Origin: Dysidea avara
Taxonomy: Eukaryota; Porifera; Demospongiae; Dictyoceratida; Dysideidae
Assembly (NCBI RefSeq): GCF_963678975.1
Contig: NC_089276.1
Span: 2,563,445-2,627,444 of the forward strand
Direction: 5' to 3'
DNA: 64,000 bases
The notes below the pieces were generated by a model. That model was not told where the DNA came from. It searched no databases and was given only the letters and a program-made list of their open reading frames with translations. A program made the position numbers and the translations under genes. Below, piece by piece: positions 10,253 through 21,053 of this stretch; positions within the stretch are counted from its first letter, which is position 1, and every line of letters begins with the position of its first letter.

Positions 10253-10661
10253 CCCCAGCTAAGATGGTGTACTGCAACTCAAAAGTTAAAAATAGTGTAA
10301 TATCATATCTCAATTAAGACACTTTTTCTGGGGGGGGGTGTTCCAAAGTCCCTCAGAATGTCATCTATATCAGTTGTTTGTTTTTAATTTATCATAGCTC
10401 CTCCTTTTAACTCTTCAGACTTGCAGCTGATACGTCACACAAGTAGCCTATATCAACCAATTTCATTATTATATATGTTTAAAATGTCATTTTTAAGTAA
10501 CTTTTTGGCAAAAATTGTTGCCAGATTTAATCTCAGAATATGTAATTTTCATACCCCACCCCCTGCTAGATTTACGTGTACATGCAACAGATTATTTGGA
10601 AACCTGTCATCAAATTCCTGGAGCCGCCCTTAAGTAGGCACAAGAATATATTCTCACACAG

Positions 10662-10973
10662 ATCCTCTAATTAGTAGTATAGTCAAATCTACTACTTCAT
10701 TTGAAGGAGAAAAGGTTAACTTGATATGTAATGCTACCAATAACATTGATGCTGTTCATCCTGTACAAGTTAAATGGTATAAAGGTAACCAGCTACTGTG
10801 ACCAGATGGTACTGGTTTATTCTAAACTCAACACTAGTAATGAGATAGTGTCAGTGTTACTGTTTGATCCTGTAAATCACACTGATGATGGAGAATACGT
10901 TACACTTGTATACGTAGATCCTTTAATGATCCACTATCCTTCACTGAAGTAACCACTACCGTCACTGTTGAAT
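10662..10973 (+). pseudogene. Ig-like domain exon, copy Y2 (two frameshifts)
   Basis: Sister of 1362-1516 but complete in length: 312 nt (104 codons), phase 1 at both ends, acceptor AG at 10660-10661 and donor GTTAGT at 10974. The first part (VNLICNATN, VKWYKGNQLL) and the last part (FTEVTTTVTVE) share one frame, while the F-strand part (NHTDDGEYVTLVY) lies in another. The two indels compensate, so splice phase survives. Between them the main frame has many stops. Confidence 0.65.
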
Positions 10974-11028
10974 GTTAGTGGCAATAGTAACATGTGTGTA
11001 TGTTAAGTGTGCTTTTTATATTTATCAG

Positions 11029-11195
11029 GTGCGCCACAGATTTTTGTTACACCATCACCATTGTTGTTGGTGATTTACTACATATCAACTGTACAGCTAA
11101 TGGATTACCCACCCCTACAGTGCAGTGGTTTAGAAATGGTGTATCTGTTAGTTCAGTGGCTCTTATATGTCACTACAATATTCTGAGGTTCTAGC
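11029..11195 (+). pseudogene. Ig-like domain exon fragment
   Basis: After a TTTATCAG acceptor, phase 1, the frame reads APQIFVTPSP. One base is lost within the TTGTTG run near 11062, after which GDLLHINCTANGLPTPTVQW (an Ig B-to-C strand segment with Cys and Trp) follows in another frame. No F strand is found; homology fades near 11195. Confidence 0.6.
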
Positions 11196-11790
11196 TCATT
11201 CTATTGCATTTAATTCCCTGCATATGAGCAAATGATGCAGAAAACAAGACACGTAATATGCACACAAATGTCATTGTCAATAACCATCACATTAATAATA
11301 ATGGTGTATGCTGTTTCACATGTAAGAATGAAAATTAATGTCATCGTTCACTGAAATCACAAGCAAATGGAAGTAAAGTTCCCTTTGAGATCGGAGGATT
11401 CAGTATATCATTTTCACTGTTATTATATCACTTAAGGGGGACAGTTCTGCAATGTGTATCAATGGAAAATGGAGTTCCACGACTCTAAAGTGTGTCTAAG
11501 GTTGAAGAACAAACTACAGTGTGCAATAAGTGTCTTTCAATTATGTACTATAGTTTCACGTTATACATTCCCTTTACAATTCTTGTATGCTTATAATAGT
11601 TTGCACAATTCTATTTATGTAGTTGTGTTTGTTTTATATAGCTCAATCAGTTACATGCAAGTAATATAATGTACATGTGTAGTATGTGAATGCATCCCCA
11701 CAGTACATGCATCAATGCCTAACACAACTTTGGGAACCAGCATACATGCATGTTGTTCATTACCGGCAAACTCTTACAATAAATACAAGT
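11196..11790. other. Unassigned, with a possible CCP remnant
   Basis: At about 11440-11497 one frame reads CINGKWSSTTLKC, which resembles the end of a CCP module (Cys, Asn-Gly-x-Trp, Cys). No splice sites or first half were found. Nothing else is recognised. Confidence 0.3.
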
Positions 11791-12458
11791 ATATGTGACC
11801 AGATTTTACAGAACCGATCCAAATCGCACTTCAGGCAAACTCAAACTAACACCACCAGTGGATAGCTACACTATCGTACTACAAGTTTTGACCCTCAGCA
11901 CTACTCAAACTACACGAGGCTGGTTTTTACACACGTCTTTTCTGGATGGTGTGGAGTGCTCAAATGGCGGTTTCAGGCCTTGTGAAGGACCTGGCTTGGC
12001 AAGAGTCAGTGGTTTACTGGTGGACAGCCTTATAATGTTGGCCAGACGTGTTCTCTGTTGATTTTGCTACATATCAGCCACTAGGGAGCCAGCACAGCCC
12101 TGTAATCTCGTGTCTGGACTCCAATCATGGTCTGCCTCCATTTTGAGGTCTAACTTTTGCCCTCCCCGCCACCCCCCAGCCTCCACCCCCCAGCCTCCAC
12201 CCCTTTGTGAGCACTTGTGATACTACTTCGCTCGTCCAACTGCTCAGATTTTCTATCTTATTTGGCAGGAAACTGTACAAGCAGCTACAAGTACTGGAAG
12301 TGGCTTGAAAGGTAACAGATTGATGCATCTTTTGTGTAAATTTCATACGCGTGCTTGCTATCCTTGGAGAGTTATGCTGGCTTCAATTCTTTAAAACCGT
12401 TTATCTCGGAACTTCTAATGTGCGATTTGGATCGTTTTTCCAAAATCCAGTCACATAT
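11791..12458. mobile_element. Non-autonomous DNA transposon, TATGTGAC ends, long copy
   Basis: Terminal inverted repeats of about 36 bp (TATGTGACCAGATTTT and CGATCCAAATCGCAC, inverted at 12418-12458) enclose about 600 bp without a transposase. The outer TGTGACC(G/A)GATTT is shared with the 250 bp elements at 14225-14470 and 48178-48430. Flanking ATAT is ambiguous as a target duplication. It includes a C-rich tract at 12160-12200. Confidence 0.7.
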
Positions 12459-12672
12459 AGTCATAGCATGACAACACTTCTAAAACCAATGATCATTGAT
12501 GATAAGGGGCAGTCGTCTTGTTAATGCTTCTCTATAGTCATACTGTAAATTGTAGGCATTCCAGTATCCGAGATTTTTTAATAAAAAAATTCTCCGTATA
12601 TTTCCCAATAGAACCCTGGCACAAAATAACAACTCGTGTTTAACTTGGGATTGCTCCGTCATCCGAGCTCCG
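12459..12672 (+). promoter_or_regulatory. Candidate 5' region of the signal-peptide exon at 12673
   Basis: The stretch between a transposon and a candidate first coding exon should hold the promoter and 5' UTR if that exon is used. No TATA box or other element can be assigned with confidence. Confidence 0.2.
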
Positions 12673-12754
12673 ATGAAGATGAAAATCGCTGTGGGGTTTG
12701 TTCACATGCTGATCATCATGAAATACTTAGTTTCATCGTGCGCGTTACAGATAA
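12673..12754 (+). CDS. Candidate signal-peptide first exon A
   Basis: An ATG opens 27 codons plus one base. The start is basic (MKMKIA), the middle hydrophobic (VGFVHMLIIM) and the end small and polar (SSCA), like a secretory signal peptide. It runs into a strong GTAAGT donor at 12755 in phase 1, the phase used by every Ig and CCP exon here. It could start the receptor gene whose exons begin at 34244, or another gene whose exons I cannot see. The competing first exon is at 18786. Confidence 0.45.
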
Positions 12755-13779
12755 GTAAGTTTTGTGTTGTTTTGTAATCTTTTCAAGCCTTGTAATGTAT
12801 GTAGAATACTTTAAAACTTTTAAAAACGTATTGTCGGGTGGAAGGTAGTCACTGGTGCTTACTTTAAAGTGCGTAGTTACTTCACTCGGGTTAGCGATTT
12901 TCAGCTCCAGAGCAATTTTCTGATGGCTGTGTCATCAGCTCAAAAGTATAAACCACTTCAAAGTCGGCATAACAATGCCATAATTGAAACCACAACTCCA
13001 CCTTAGATATTGTGGCACCTCCACTTTAGTTGTTTACCTTTATAAGTTGTTAACTTGATGTTTTTACTAACTTTAGATAGCCACTTGCCTATGGGTATAC
13101 ACCATTGTATCGAGAAGTGTGCAGTAGGTGAAGCGTATTTGCTCACCATAAAGCATACAAAGATTGCTGAGATCCAATAAGACCTGAAGTTACTCTCATT
13201 ACATGTACAAACTTGCAGCTAGAAGCAACTGCAGTTTCAAGATAGTCCAGATTGCTAGATGGCTTTCTGATTCAATTGTGCCATTTTTCCCTTTAAAATG
13301 TATGGGGAGTCCCGGAGAAAAAATGTACCTTTTTTTCAGTTTTTAAGCACTGTGCATGCCAAAGTAGCTAATTCCAACCCAATAAACTATATATTTCTGA
13401 GATCGGCAATCAATACTCTATCTATTGAGCATATAAAAAGCCCATTTTTCCAAAATTTAAAAATCGGGCTGGAATGCCTAATGTAATATTACTCTGTTAT
13501 TGACAAGCGATTATTGACTATTACACTTGTGTAACTACTCTCTCTCTCTCTTTCTCTCTCGGTTCTATGTGTGTGTGTGTGCATTTCACCTTGTTGTAAC
13601 CTGAATCAAATCTGCCTCTGGACATTGTGCATTTACTGGAAGTACATGGGGAGTAAGGTAGTCATCGCTTTGTGTAGGTAGCTCAGTCAAGCGATCAGGA
13701 GTATAAGTTCCTTCAGTATACTTCTAGCCAGAGGAAGGATCTCTTCTGTATAGAAGAGAACCTTCCCCTGGCTATTAAT
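12755..13779. other. Intron or intergenic, with microsatellites
   Basis: Holds a (CT)n/(GT)n microsatellite at about 13537-13583. A tRNA-like A-box string (TAGCTCAGTCAAGCGATCAG, about 13678-13697) near the end suggests a SINE fragment, but no B box was found. No coding exon is seen. Confidence 0.4.
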
Positions 13780-14100
13780 ATCTAATCCAAAACAGCCAAG
13801 CTGTAAAAATAGTGTGCGGCCCTCAGAAAGGCTATGGTGAAAAAAGATGTGAAATCCAAGGTGGCGGCCAAGAAATGGCTGTGATGGTAGGTTAATGGTA
13901 AAAATTTTAATAATGACAATTCAGGTAAATTTTGTGAAGCGGCACAAAAATTCACCTGAATTGTCGTTATTAAAATTTTTACCATTAACCTACCATCACA
14001 GCCATTTCTTGGCCGCCACCTTGGATTTCACATCTTTTTTCACCATAGCCTTTCTGAGGGCCGCACACTATTTTTACAGCTTGGCTGTTTTGGATTAGAT
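13780..14100. repeat. Near-perfect palindrome, 310 bp family, copy 1
   Basis: Two arms of about 150 bp, with ends ATCTAATCC and GGATTAGAT, are separated by a loop of under 15 bp. The arms can be read as short open frames on both strands, an artefact of symmetry. Copies are at 35439-35686 (diverged), 50662-50986 and 55979-56306. Confidence 0.85.
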
Positions 14101-14224
14101 TTCATTTCTTTTTGTATTTGTATACCCCAAAGCCGGCCTATGGCCAGCTTTGGGAATTTTTTAACCTATGTTTTTTTCTTTACTACAGGAAGAAGAAAAG
14201 ATGAAGTAAATGTACAAATTATAT

Positions 14225-14470
14225 ATATGTGACCGGATTTGCGAAAAGGGGTCTTCCACACACATCCAATTTACGAACGTTGGCAGTTCATAATGTCAGA
14301 TAGGAAAATAGTATTTCCTTGAAATTTGGACAGTGATGAGTAACAACATAGGTTAATGCATGAACAAAATTTCAGGTTAGTATCTTCTTTGAGCACAAAG
14401 GTATGGTCATTCAAGTTCATAGAATTGGATGTGTGTGGAAGACCCTTTTTCATAAATCCGGTCACATATA
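14225..14470. mobile_element. MITE, TATGTGACCGG family, short copy
   Basis: Ends ATATGTGACCGGATTTGCG and, inverted, AAATCCGGTCACATAT. A head fragment of a second copy follows at once (14475 to about 14540) and runs into the minisatellite, so two copies were inserted or tandemly duplicated. The 48178-48430 copy has the same design. Confidence 0.75.
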
Positions 14471-14574
14471 ATACATATGTGACCGGATTTGCGAAAAGGG
14501 GCCTTCCACACATCCAATTTACCAACTTTGACAATTGATAACTTCAGATTGGAAGGAGCTATTGCCTTGAAATT

Positions 14575-17500
14575 TGGGCAGTGGTGTTTTCTTTGCAGCT
14601 GAACTCTCTATATGATGGTTTCTTTGTAGCTGAACTCTCTACAAGGTAATTTCTTCTAGCTGATCTCTCTACAGGGTGATTTGTTTGTAGCTGAACTATC
14701 TACAAGGTAACTTCTTCTAGCTGATCTCTCTACAGGGTGATTTGTTTGTAGCTGAATTCTGTACAGGTGATTTGTTTGCAGCTGAGCTCTTTACGGTTTC
14801 TTTGTAGCTGAACTCTCTACAAAGTAACTTCTTCTAACTGATCTTTCTACAGGGTGATTTGTTTGTAGCTGAACTATCTACAAGGTAATTTCTTCTAGCT
14901 GATCTCTCTACAGGGTGATTTGTTTGTAGCTGAATTCTGTACAGGTGATTTGTTTGCAGCTGAGCTCTTTACAGAATGGTTTCTTTGTAGCTGAACTCTC
15001 TACAAAGTAAACTTTCTAGCTGATGTCTCTACAAGGTGACTAGTTTGTAGCTGAACTCTCTACATGGTGGTATCTTTTTGTAACTGAACTTTCTACAAGG
15101 TGACTTCTTCTAGCTGATCTTTCAATTGGGTGATTTGTTTGTAGCTTCACTCTCTACAAGGTAATTTCTTCTAGCTGATCTCTCTACAGGGAGATTTGTT
15201 TGTAGCTGAACTCTCTACAGGTGATTTGTTTGTAGCTGAATTCTGTACAGGTGATTTGTTTGCAGCTGAGCTCTTTACAGAATGGTTTCTTTGTAGCTGA
15301 ACTCTCTAAAAGGTAACTTCTTCTAACTGATCTTTCTACAGGGTGATTTGTTTGTAGCTGAACTATCTACAAGGTAATATCTTCTAGCTGATATCTCTAC
15401 AGGGTGATTTGTTTGGAGCTGAATTCTGTACAGGTGATTTGTTTGCAGCTGAGCTCTTTACAAAATGGTTTCTTTGTAGCTGAACTCTCTACAAGGTAAT
15501 TTCTTCTAGCTGATCTCTCTACAGGGAGATTTGTTTGTAGCTGAACTCTATACAAGGTAACTTTTCTAGCTGATGTCTCTACAAGGTGACTAGTTTGTAG
15601 CTGAACTCTCTACATGGTGGTTTCTTTGTAACTGAAATTTCTACAAGGTGACTTCTTCTAGCTGATCTTTCAATAGGATGATTTGTTTGTAGCTTCACTC
15701 TCTACAAGGTAACTTCTTCTAGCTGATCTCTCTACAGGGAGATTTGTTTGAAGCTGAACTTTCTAAATGATGGTTTCTTTGTAGCTGAACTCTCTACAAG
15801 GTAATTTCTTCTAGCTGATCTCTCTACAGGGAGATTTGTTTGCAGCTGAACTATCTACAAGGTAACTTCTTCTAGCTGTTCTCTCTACAGGGAGATTTGT
15901 TTGTAGCTGAACTCTCTACAGGTGATTTGTTTGAAGCTGAACTTTCTAAATGATGGTTTCTTTGTAGCTGAACTCTCTACTAGGTAATTTCTTCTAGCTG
16001 ATCTCTCTACAGGGAGATTTGTTTGTAGCTGAACTATCTACAAGGTAACTTCTTCTAGCTGATCTCTCTACAGGATGATTTGTTCGTAGCTGAATTCTGT
16101 ACAGGTGATTTGACTGCAGCTGAACTCTTTACAGAATGGTTTCTTTGTAGCTGAACTCTCTAAAAGGTAACTTCTTATAACTGATCTTTCTACAGGGAAA
16201 TTTGTTTCTGGCAGAATTTTCTACAGGGTGATTTCTTTGCAGCTGAACTCTCTACATGGTGGTTTCTTTGTAGCTGAACTCTCTACAAGGTGATCTCTCT
16301 ACAGGGAGATTTGTTTGTAGCTGAACTATCTACAAGGTGATCTCTCTACAGGGTGATTTGTTCATAGCTGAATTCTGTACAGGTGATTTGTTTGTAGCTG
16401 AGCTCTTTACAAAATGGTTTCTTTGTAGCTGAACTCTCTACAAGGTAACTTCTTCTAACTGATCTTTCTACAGGGCAATTTGTTTGTGGCAGAATTTTAT
16501 ACAGGGTGATTTCTTTGCAGCTGAACTCTCTACATGGTGGTTTCTTTGTAGCTGAACTCTCTACAAGGTAACTTCTTCTAGCTGATCTCTCTACAGGGTG
16601 ATTTGTTTGTAGCTGAACGATCTACAAGGTAACTTCTTCTAGCTGATCTCTCTACAGGGTGGTTTCTTTGTAGCTGAACTCTCTAAAAGGTAACTTCTTC
16701 TAACTGATCTTTCTACAGGGCAATTTGTTTGTGGCTGCAATTTCTACAGGGTGATTTCTTTGCAGCTGAACTCTCTACATGGTGGTTTCTTTGTAGCTGA
16801 ACTCTCTACAAGGTACTTTCTTCTAGCTGATCTCTCTACAGGAAGATCTTATCTACAAGGTAACTTCTTCTAACTGATCTTTCTACAGGGCAATTTGCTT
16901 GTGGCAGAATTTTATACAGGGTGATTTCTTTGCAGCTGAACTCTCTACGTGGTGGTTTCTTTGTAGCTGAACTCTCATCAAAGTAATTTCTTCTAGCTGA
17001 TCTCTCTACAGGGTGATTTGTTTGTAGCTGAACTCTCTACAAGGTAACTTCTTCTAGCTGATGTCTCTACAAAGTCACTAGTTTGTAGCTGAGCTCTCTA
17101 CATGGTGGTTTCTTTGTAACTGAACTCTCTACAAGGTGACCTCTTCTAGCTGATCTTTCTACAGGGTGATTTGTTTGAAGCTGAACTCACTACAAGGTAA
17201 CTTCTTCTAGCTGATCTCTCTACAGGGAGATTTGTTTGTAGCTGAACTCTCTATATGATGGTTTCTTTGTAGCTGAACTCTCTACAAGGTAACTTCTTCT
17301 AGCTAATCTCTCTACAGGGAGATTTGTTTGTAGCTGAACTCTCTACATGATGGTTTCTTTGTAGCTGAACTCTCTGCAAGGTAACTTCTTCTATTGATCT
17401 CTCCACAGGACGATTTGTTTGTAGCTTAACTCTGTACATGGTGGTTTCTTTGTAGCTGAACTCTATACAAGGTGATTTTTTCTAGCTGAACTATCCATTT

Positions 17501-17630
17501 CCATAGTTGCATGAACTCCCTACAAGGTAACTTTTTCTAGCTGATCTCTCTACAGAGTGACTTGTGTGTAGCTGATCTCTATACATGTTTCTTGTTTCTA
17601 GCTGATCTCTTGAATTCTCTTCAGGGTGAC
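14575..17630. repeat. Minisatellite array, about 30 bp unit, 3 kb
   Basis: About one hundred diverged units of GTAGCTGAACTCTCTACA plus a spacer such as GGTGATTTGTTT or AGGTAACTTCTTC. Spacer types alternate, giving a higher-order pattern. Each unit has short inverted ends (GTAG...CTAC). No frame is kept open. The opposite orientation occurs at 25370-25700 and 53420-55790, and the same orientation at 51185-52470. Confidence 0.9.
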
Positions 17631-17779
17631 TGCTCTATTAGGATGACTGCTCTATTAGGATGACTGCTCTATTAGAGTATCTCGATCTCGCACTTGCTGC
17701 ACCAAGTTGGATTTCGTGTTATAACTACGTGGCTTTAAGTCTGATACTTCTACACCATTGATGAGCCTTTCTATGATGA

Positions 17780-18486
17780 TTACTCCATCTGTACAACGAT
17801 TTTCAAAGCATTACCCCAAGCGGTTTATCTGGTAGGCGTGGCAAGCAGTCGTTATTTTTATTAGCTAATCTCGATTGCGTAATTGTTACACACTGTTGGT
17901 TTTTTCGTTGTATCTTCCTGTTTTTTAGCTCGATTTCTTTCAAACCACAAAAGGTTTGAGGTTCAATAGTTAACCTATTCACTCACCGATTTTCAGCTTC
18001 TTCCCATACGCGGTTTACCCTGTAGGCGTGACAACATATTGGTGTTAATTTTCGTGAATAATCGCTCATAACTCTTTGCCTGTTTATGGTATTCCAGCCA
18101 AAGTTGGTACCGAGATGCGCCTTTATATCCCCCTTCTGTGTGCCAAATTTCAAGGCAATCGGATATGGCGTTCGAGTTTTATAGCAATTTTTGTAAGTGT
18201 GCGACAAGAAAAAGAAAAATAAGAAGAAGAAAAAAAAAAACCGAAGAAACTGAGCCAATTTTTGAAGTCGCATATCTCGGGAACGCGCGAATCGATTTCG
18301 CTCAAATTTGGAATGTGGAGTGCTGCAGTTGGAGGGAATGTCCACAGCAAAAATCGTCTTGTTTCATCAAGGAAGCACAGAGCTACGGAGGTGCGAAAAT
18401 TGCGTTTTCTTTCTTCCTGTCAATATACTCACGGGTGTTACGCGCCGGCTTCTTGGGCCGCACGACACACTACCGTGTGTCTTGAT
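17780..18486. repeat. Terminal arm of element E1
   Basis: About 700 bp shared, mostly inverted, with 24538-25235, 52615-53302 and 56307-56992. Inside are two diverged sub-units of about 190 bp, each with a GCGGTTTaccctGTAGGCGTG core (near 17819 and 18010), an A-rich tract near 18200-18240 and the terminal hairpin. Short open frames across the A-rich part resemble each other between copies, but I do not regard them as established genes. Confidence 0.75.
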
Positions 18487-18785
18487 TATACCATAAAACG
18501 TTGTAACTACAACCATAGATAGTATGGGGCGCGGAGCGCCCCATCAGTACTATGCTACAACTAGAGAGACGGGCGTGATTAACCACATTCCGTATACGCA
18601 TATTGAAGGGGTTTCGAATTTACCAGCTAACCAAGATTCATATTCGGGAGTAAGAATCCATGGTATTTCCTGTTCTGCGTGCGCGAATTAATTAAGGTAT
18701 TGTAGATTTACAGTACTATTGGATTTTACACGCGCGGTGGTAATTGTCGTCCGAGAGAAGTGAATCACGATTAACCAGGCTTCAA
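18487..18785 (+). promoter_or_regulatory. Candidate 5' region of signal-peptide exon B, with GC-rich hairpin
   Basis: A perfect hairpin ATGGGGCGC-GGA-GCGCCCCAT lies at 18524-18544 in otherwise AT-rich DNA, with partial symmetry continuing outward (ATAGT / ACTAT). It may be a small fold-back element or a regulatory site. No core promoter motif can be assigned. Confidence 0.25.
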
Positions 18786-18843
18786 ATGTTCACCCAGATT
18801 GTGAGGCTGGTCATTGTCCTCGCAGGACTTCTAGTCAACAAAG
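18786..18843 (+). CDS. Candidate signal-peptide first exon B
   Basis: An ATG opens 19 codons plus one base: MFTQIVRLVIVLAGLLVNK, a classic short secretory signal with a hydrophobic core. A GTCAGT donor follows at 18844 in phase 1. Joining it to the next exon found in the same phase (34244) gives Gly-Gly-Gln-Thr-Cys, a plausible start of a mature secreted protein. That implies a 15.4 kb intron full of mobile elements. An undetected nearer first exon, or use of exon A (12673), are alternatives. Confidence 0.45.
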
Positions 18844-20252
18844 GTCAGTCACAGTGTTTGTGATGCCGACTTGACGGGAACGCGTCTTGCAAAACTTTAG
18901 GCATTAACAGTGACTATTCTTAGTGGGTAATAGAGTGTTATGTATGGACGGTAAAGGAGTTCATTTGTAAACACTGAAAAATGGTGTAGGAGTTTAACGC
19001 GGGAATGTGGAACTGAACCTGTCCACATGGGGCGGGGCATGCTGCAAATATGGTTTTACAAAAGTTCTATTTTGTGTAAACTGGTGAACTTAGTGACTGA
19101 ATGTGTGGATCCACGTGGGGTGCTTGTGTTCCCAAGTTCTGGTACCTCTGTGAGTCTTGCTGCCCTAATCTGTACTTAGTACAACAAATAATTGCACGTG
19201 CAATTTTGAGTCATGGAGTATCATTAGCCTAAAACTATTTGGCATGCACTAACAGCCGGCCGCAGGCTGAGTGGACATGTGCCTGGTTTCCTCAATCTGC
19301 TTTAAGAAAATGTGTGCGTTTGTCTTTCTACACTCGCATAAGCAAACCTTTGATCCTGTATGTGAGAAATAAAGAGCCCTATTGAATTTCCAGGCAGGTA
19401 AGCTTTGCTTTAAGGTGGTTAATTCATGCTGGTATGAAATACAGATTAAACGAGTTTATTAGGATATTGTGAAGCCTTTTTCAGTGTACTATGTGGGTGT
19501 CAAGCAGCCAAAAAAAACATTATAGCTGGCTTCCTAAGCTGCTAGTAATAACGAATTCCTCTGAGTTGAAGGGGCTGTTTCCCTTATATACGCAAGCTAA
19601 AGCTAAGAGCAGATTTGAGGCTTTGTTAGGGGAATTGCATAAATTTGCTAAAATATATAACGGTATAGTACATTTGTTGGTTAATTCCAGCCAGCTGCAT
19701 GGCGTCAGGTTTTTTTAGAAGTAGTGCAGTATCATTTGGTATGACATTCTCCATATAAGAATAGTTGGCATGTTTTACATAGGTGACATCATACTTGTTC
19801 TATCAGTCACACTATTTTATACATGTATTTTTGGTATGTCGTCATCCTGCCTCACTGGTTAGTAGTAACTAAGTGGAGATTTCCAAGACTTTATGATGGG
19901 ATCATGATATACAACTGACCATGTGTAGGGATTGTGTCTAACTGTGTACAATTGTCCAGCAATCAATGCCTTTTTGCTAACATGTTGTGGTTGTTAATAG
20001 TGATTATGTTCATCAATAAAATTTAATAGAGTCTACATAGTAAAGGACACCACTTGTTCATATGAGAAAATTATTTGTCAACCTGGACACTATTTGTTTA
20101 TTGGTATAGGACAAATGTGACTGGAAGATCATAACCCTTCAAACAGCAAGTGCCACTTAAGTATCAAAAATGTGTTCTTCTCTTTCCCTTTTGTAGTGCT
20201 CAAGCTTTTGAAACTATTTTGTAGGTGGTATACATATTGTGTAACAACACCA
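18844..20252. other. Intron or intergenic, with a diverged CCAGGCGC-family repeat
   Basis: About 19240-19735 is a diverged copy of the repeat at 28526-29302 and 31190-31892 (shared AAGCTTTGCTTTAAGGTGGTT-like and AGCTGCATGGCG strings). The 75-codon frame there is part of the repeat. Nothing else is recognised. Confidence 0.5.
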
Positions 20253-21043
20253 GGCCTTCGTTAAAACCCGGAACGGACCGGACCGGACCAGAATTTTATT
20301 GTTGAGGAGTGCTTATCCAACTAAATAAATAAATTTAGGTGTGCTTGCAAGGGATACAGGATGTGGACTCTGTTCTTCATTTGCACTCAGGGCACGATTC
20401 TCCACTGATTGCCAGAGTGGCTGATGGTGATTTCAAAGCAAATATAGTCGTATACTGGTATATATACACGTTTGCGAAACGGAAATGTAATGTATTACAT
20501 GGACTCGATACTCTCACCGTAGCTAACAATGGTGGCGAGATACAAGCTAGCTAAGACTGGTCACAGATAGTATACCTGGACTGATCTACATACCATACGC
20601 AAGGAAATTTATACGTAAGAGAATTTGACGAATCGATTTGATCAGTCAGATTTTTCTTACGTCTAAATTTCCTTGCGTACAGTATGTATACAGATCAGTC
20701 CAGTTAGCTATATTATCTTAGCTAGCTTGTATCTCGCCGCCATTGTTAGCTACAGTGAGAGTATCGAGTCCTTGTAATACATTACATTTCCGTTTCGCAA
20801 ACTTGTAGAGTCTATATATACCAGTATACGACTATATATACCAGTATACGACTATATTTGCTTCGAAATCATCATCAGCCACTCTGGCGATCAGTGGAGA
20901 ATAGTGCCCTGAGTGCAAATGAAGGACAGAGACCATGTCCTGTATCCCTTGCAAGCACACCTAAATTTATTTTAGTTGGATATGCACTCCTCAACAATAA
21001 AATTCTGGTCCGGTCTGGTCCATTCCGGGTTTTAACGAAAGCC
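20253..21043. mobile_element. Fold-back element with long inverted repeats and 10 bp target duplication
   Basis: A 791 bp element beginning GGCCTTCGTTAAAACCCGG and ending with its complement CCGGGTTTTAACGAAAGCC (one mismatch). The two arms of nearly 390 bp match almost end to end around a centre near 20640. It is flanked by the perfect direct repeat AACAACACCA (20243-20252 and 21044-21053). Very long terminal inverted repeats with a 9-11 bp duplication are typical of Mutator-like (MULE) fold-back elements. There is no transposase inside, so it needs help in trans. Open frames in the arms are not considered genes. Confidence 0.8.
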
Positions 21044-21053
21044 AACAACACCA

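Larger units (their letters stand above)
13780..18486. mobile_element. Minisatellite-bearing element E1
   Basis: A 4.7 kb unit in fixed order: palindrome (13780-14100), AT-rich linker ending in a GCCGGC hairpin, nested MITEs (14225-14540), minisatellite (about 14575-17630), three tandem copies of the TGACTGCTCTATTAG motif (17627-17677), a unique tail, and a 700 bp arm (about 17780-18486) ending in the hairpin GACACAC-TACC-GTGTGTC followed by TTGAT. The same parts recur at 24538-25880 and 50662-56992. No transposase frame is present. A tandem-repeat core plus a 3' terminal hairpin recalls Helentron-associated non-autonomous elements, but CTTGAT is not a canonical Helitron end, so the class is open. 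Confidence 0.65.

Noticed and set aside
13782..14098. Near-identical 67-codon frames on both strands
   Set aside because: They arise from the palindrome and have no independent support.
14575..17630. CRISPR-like array
   Set aside because: Units are diverged, spacers are not unique, unit length is variable, there are no cas genes and the DNA is eukaryotic.
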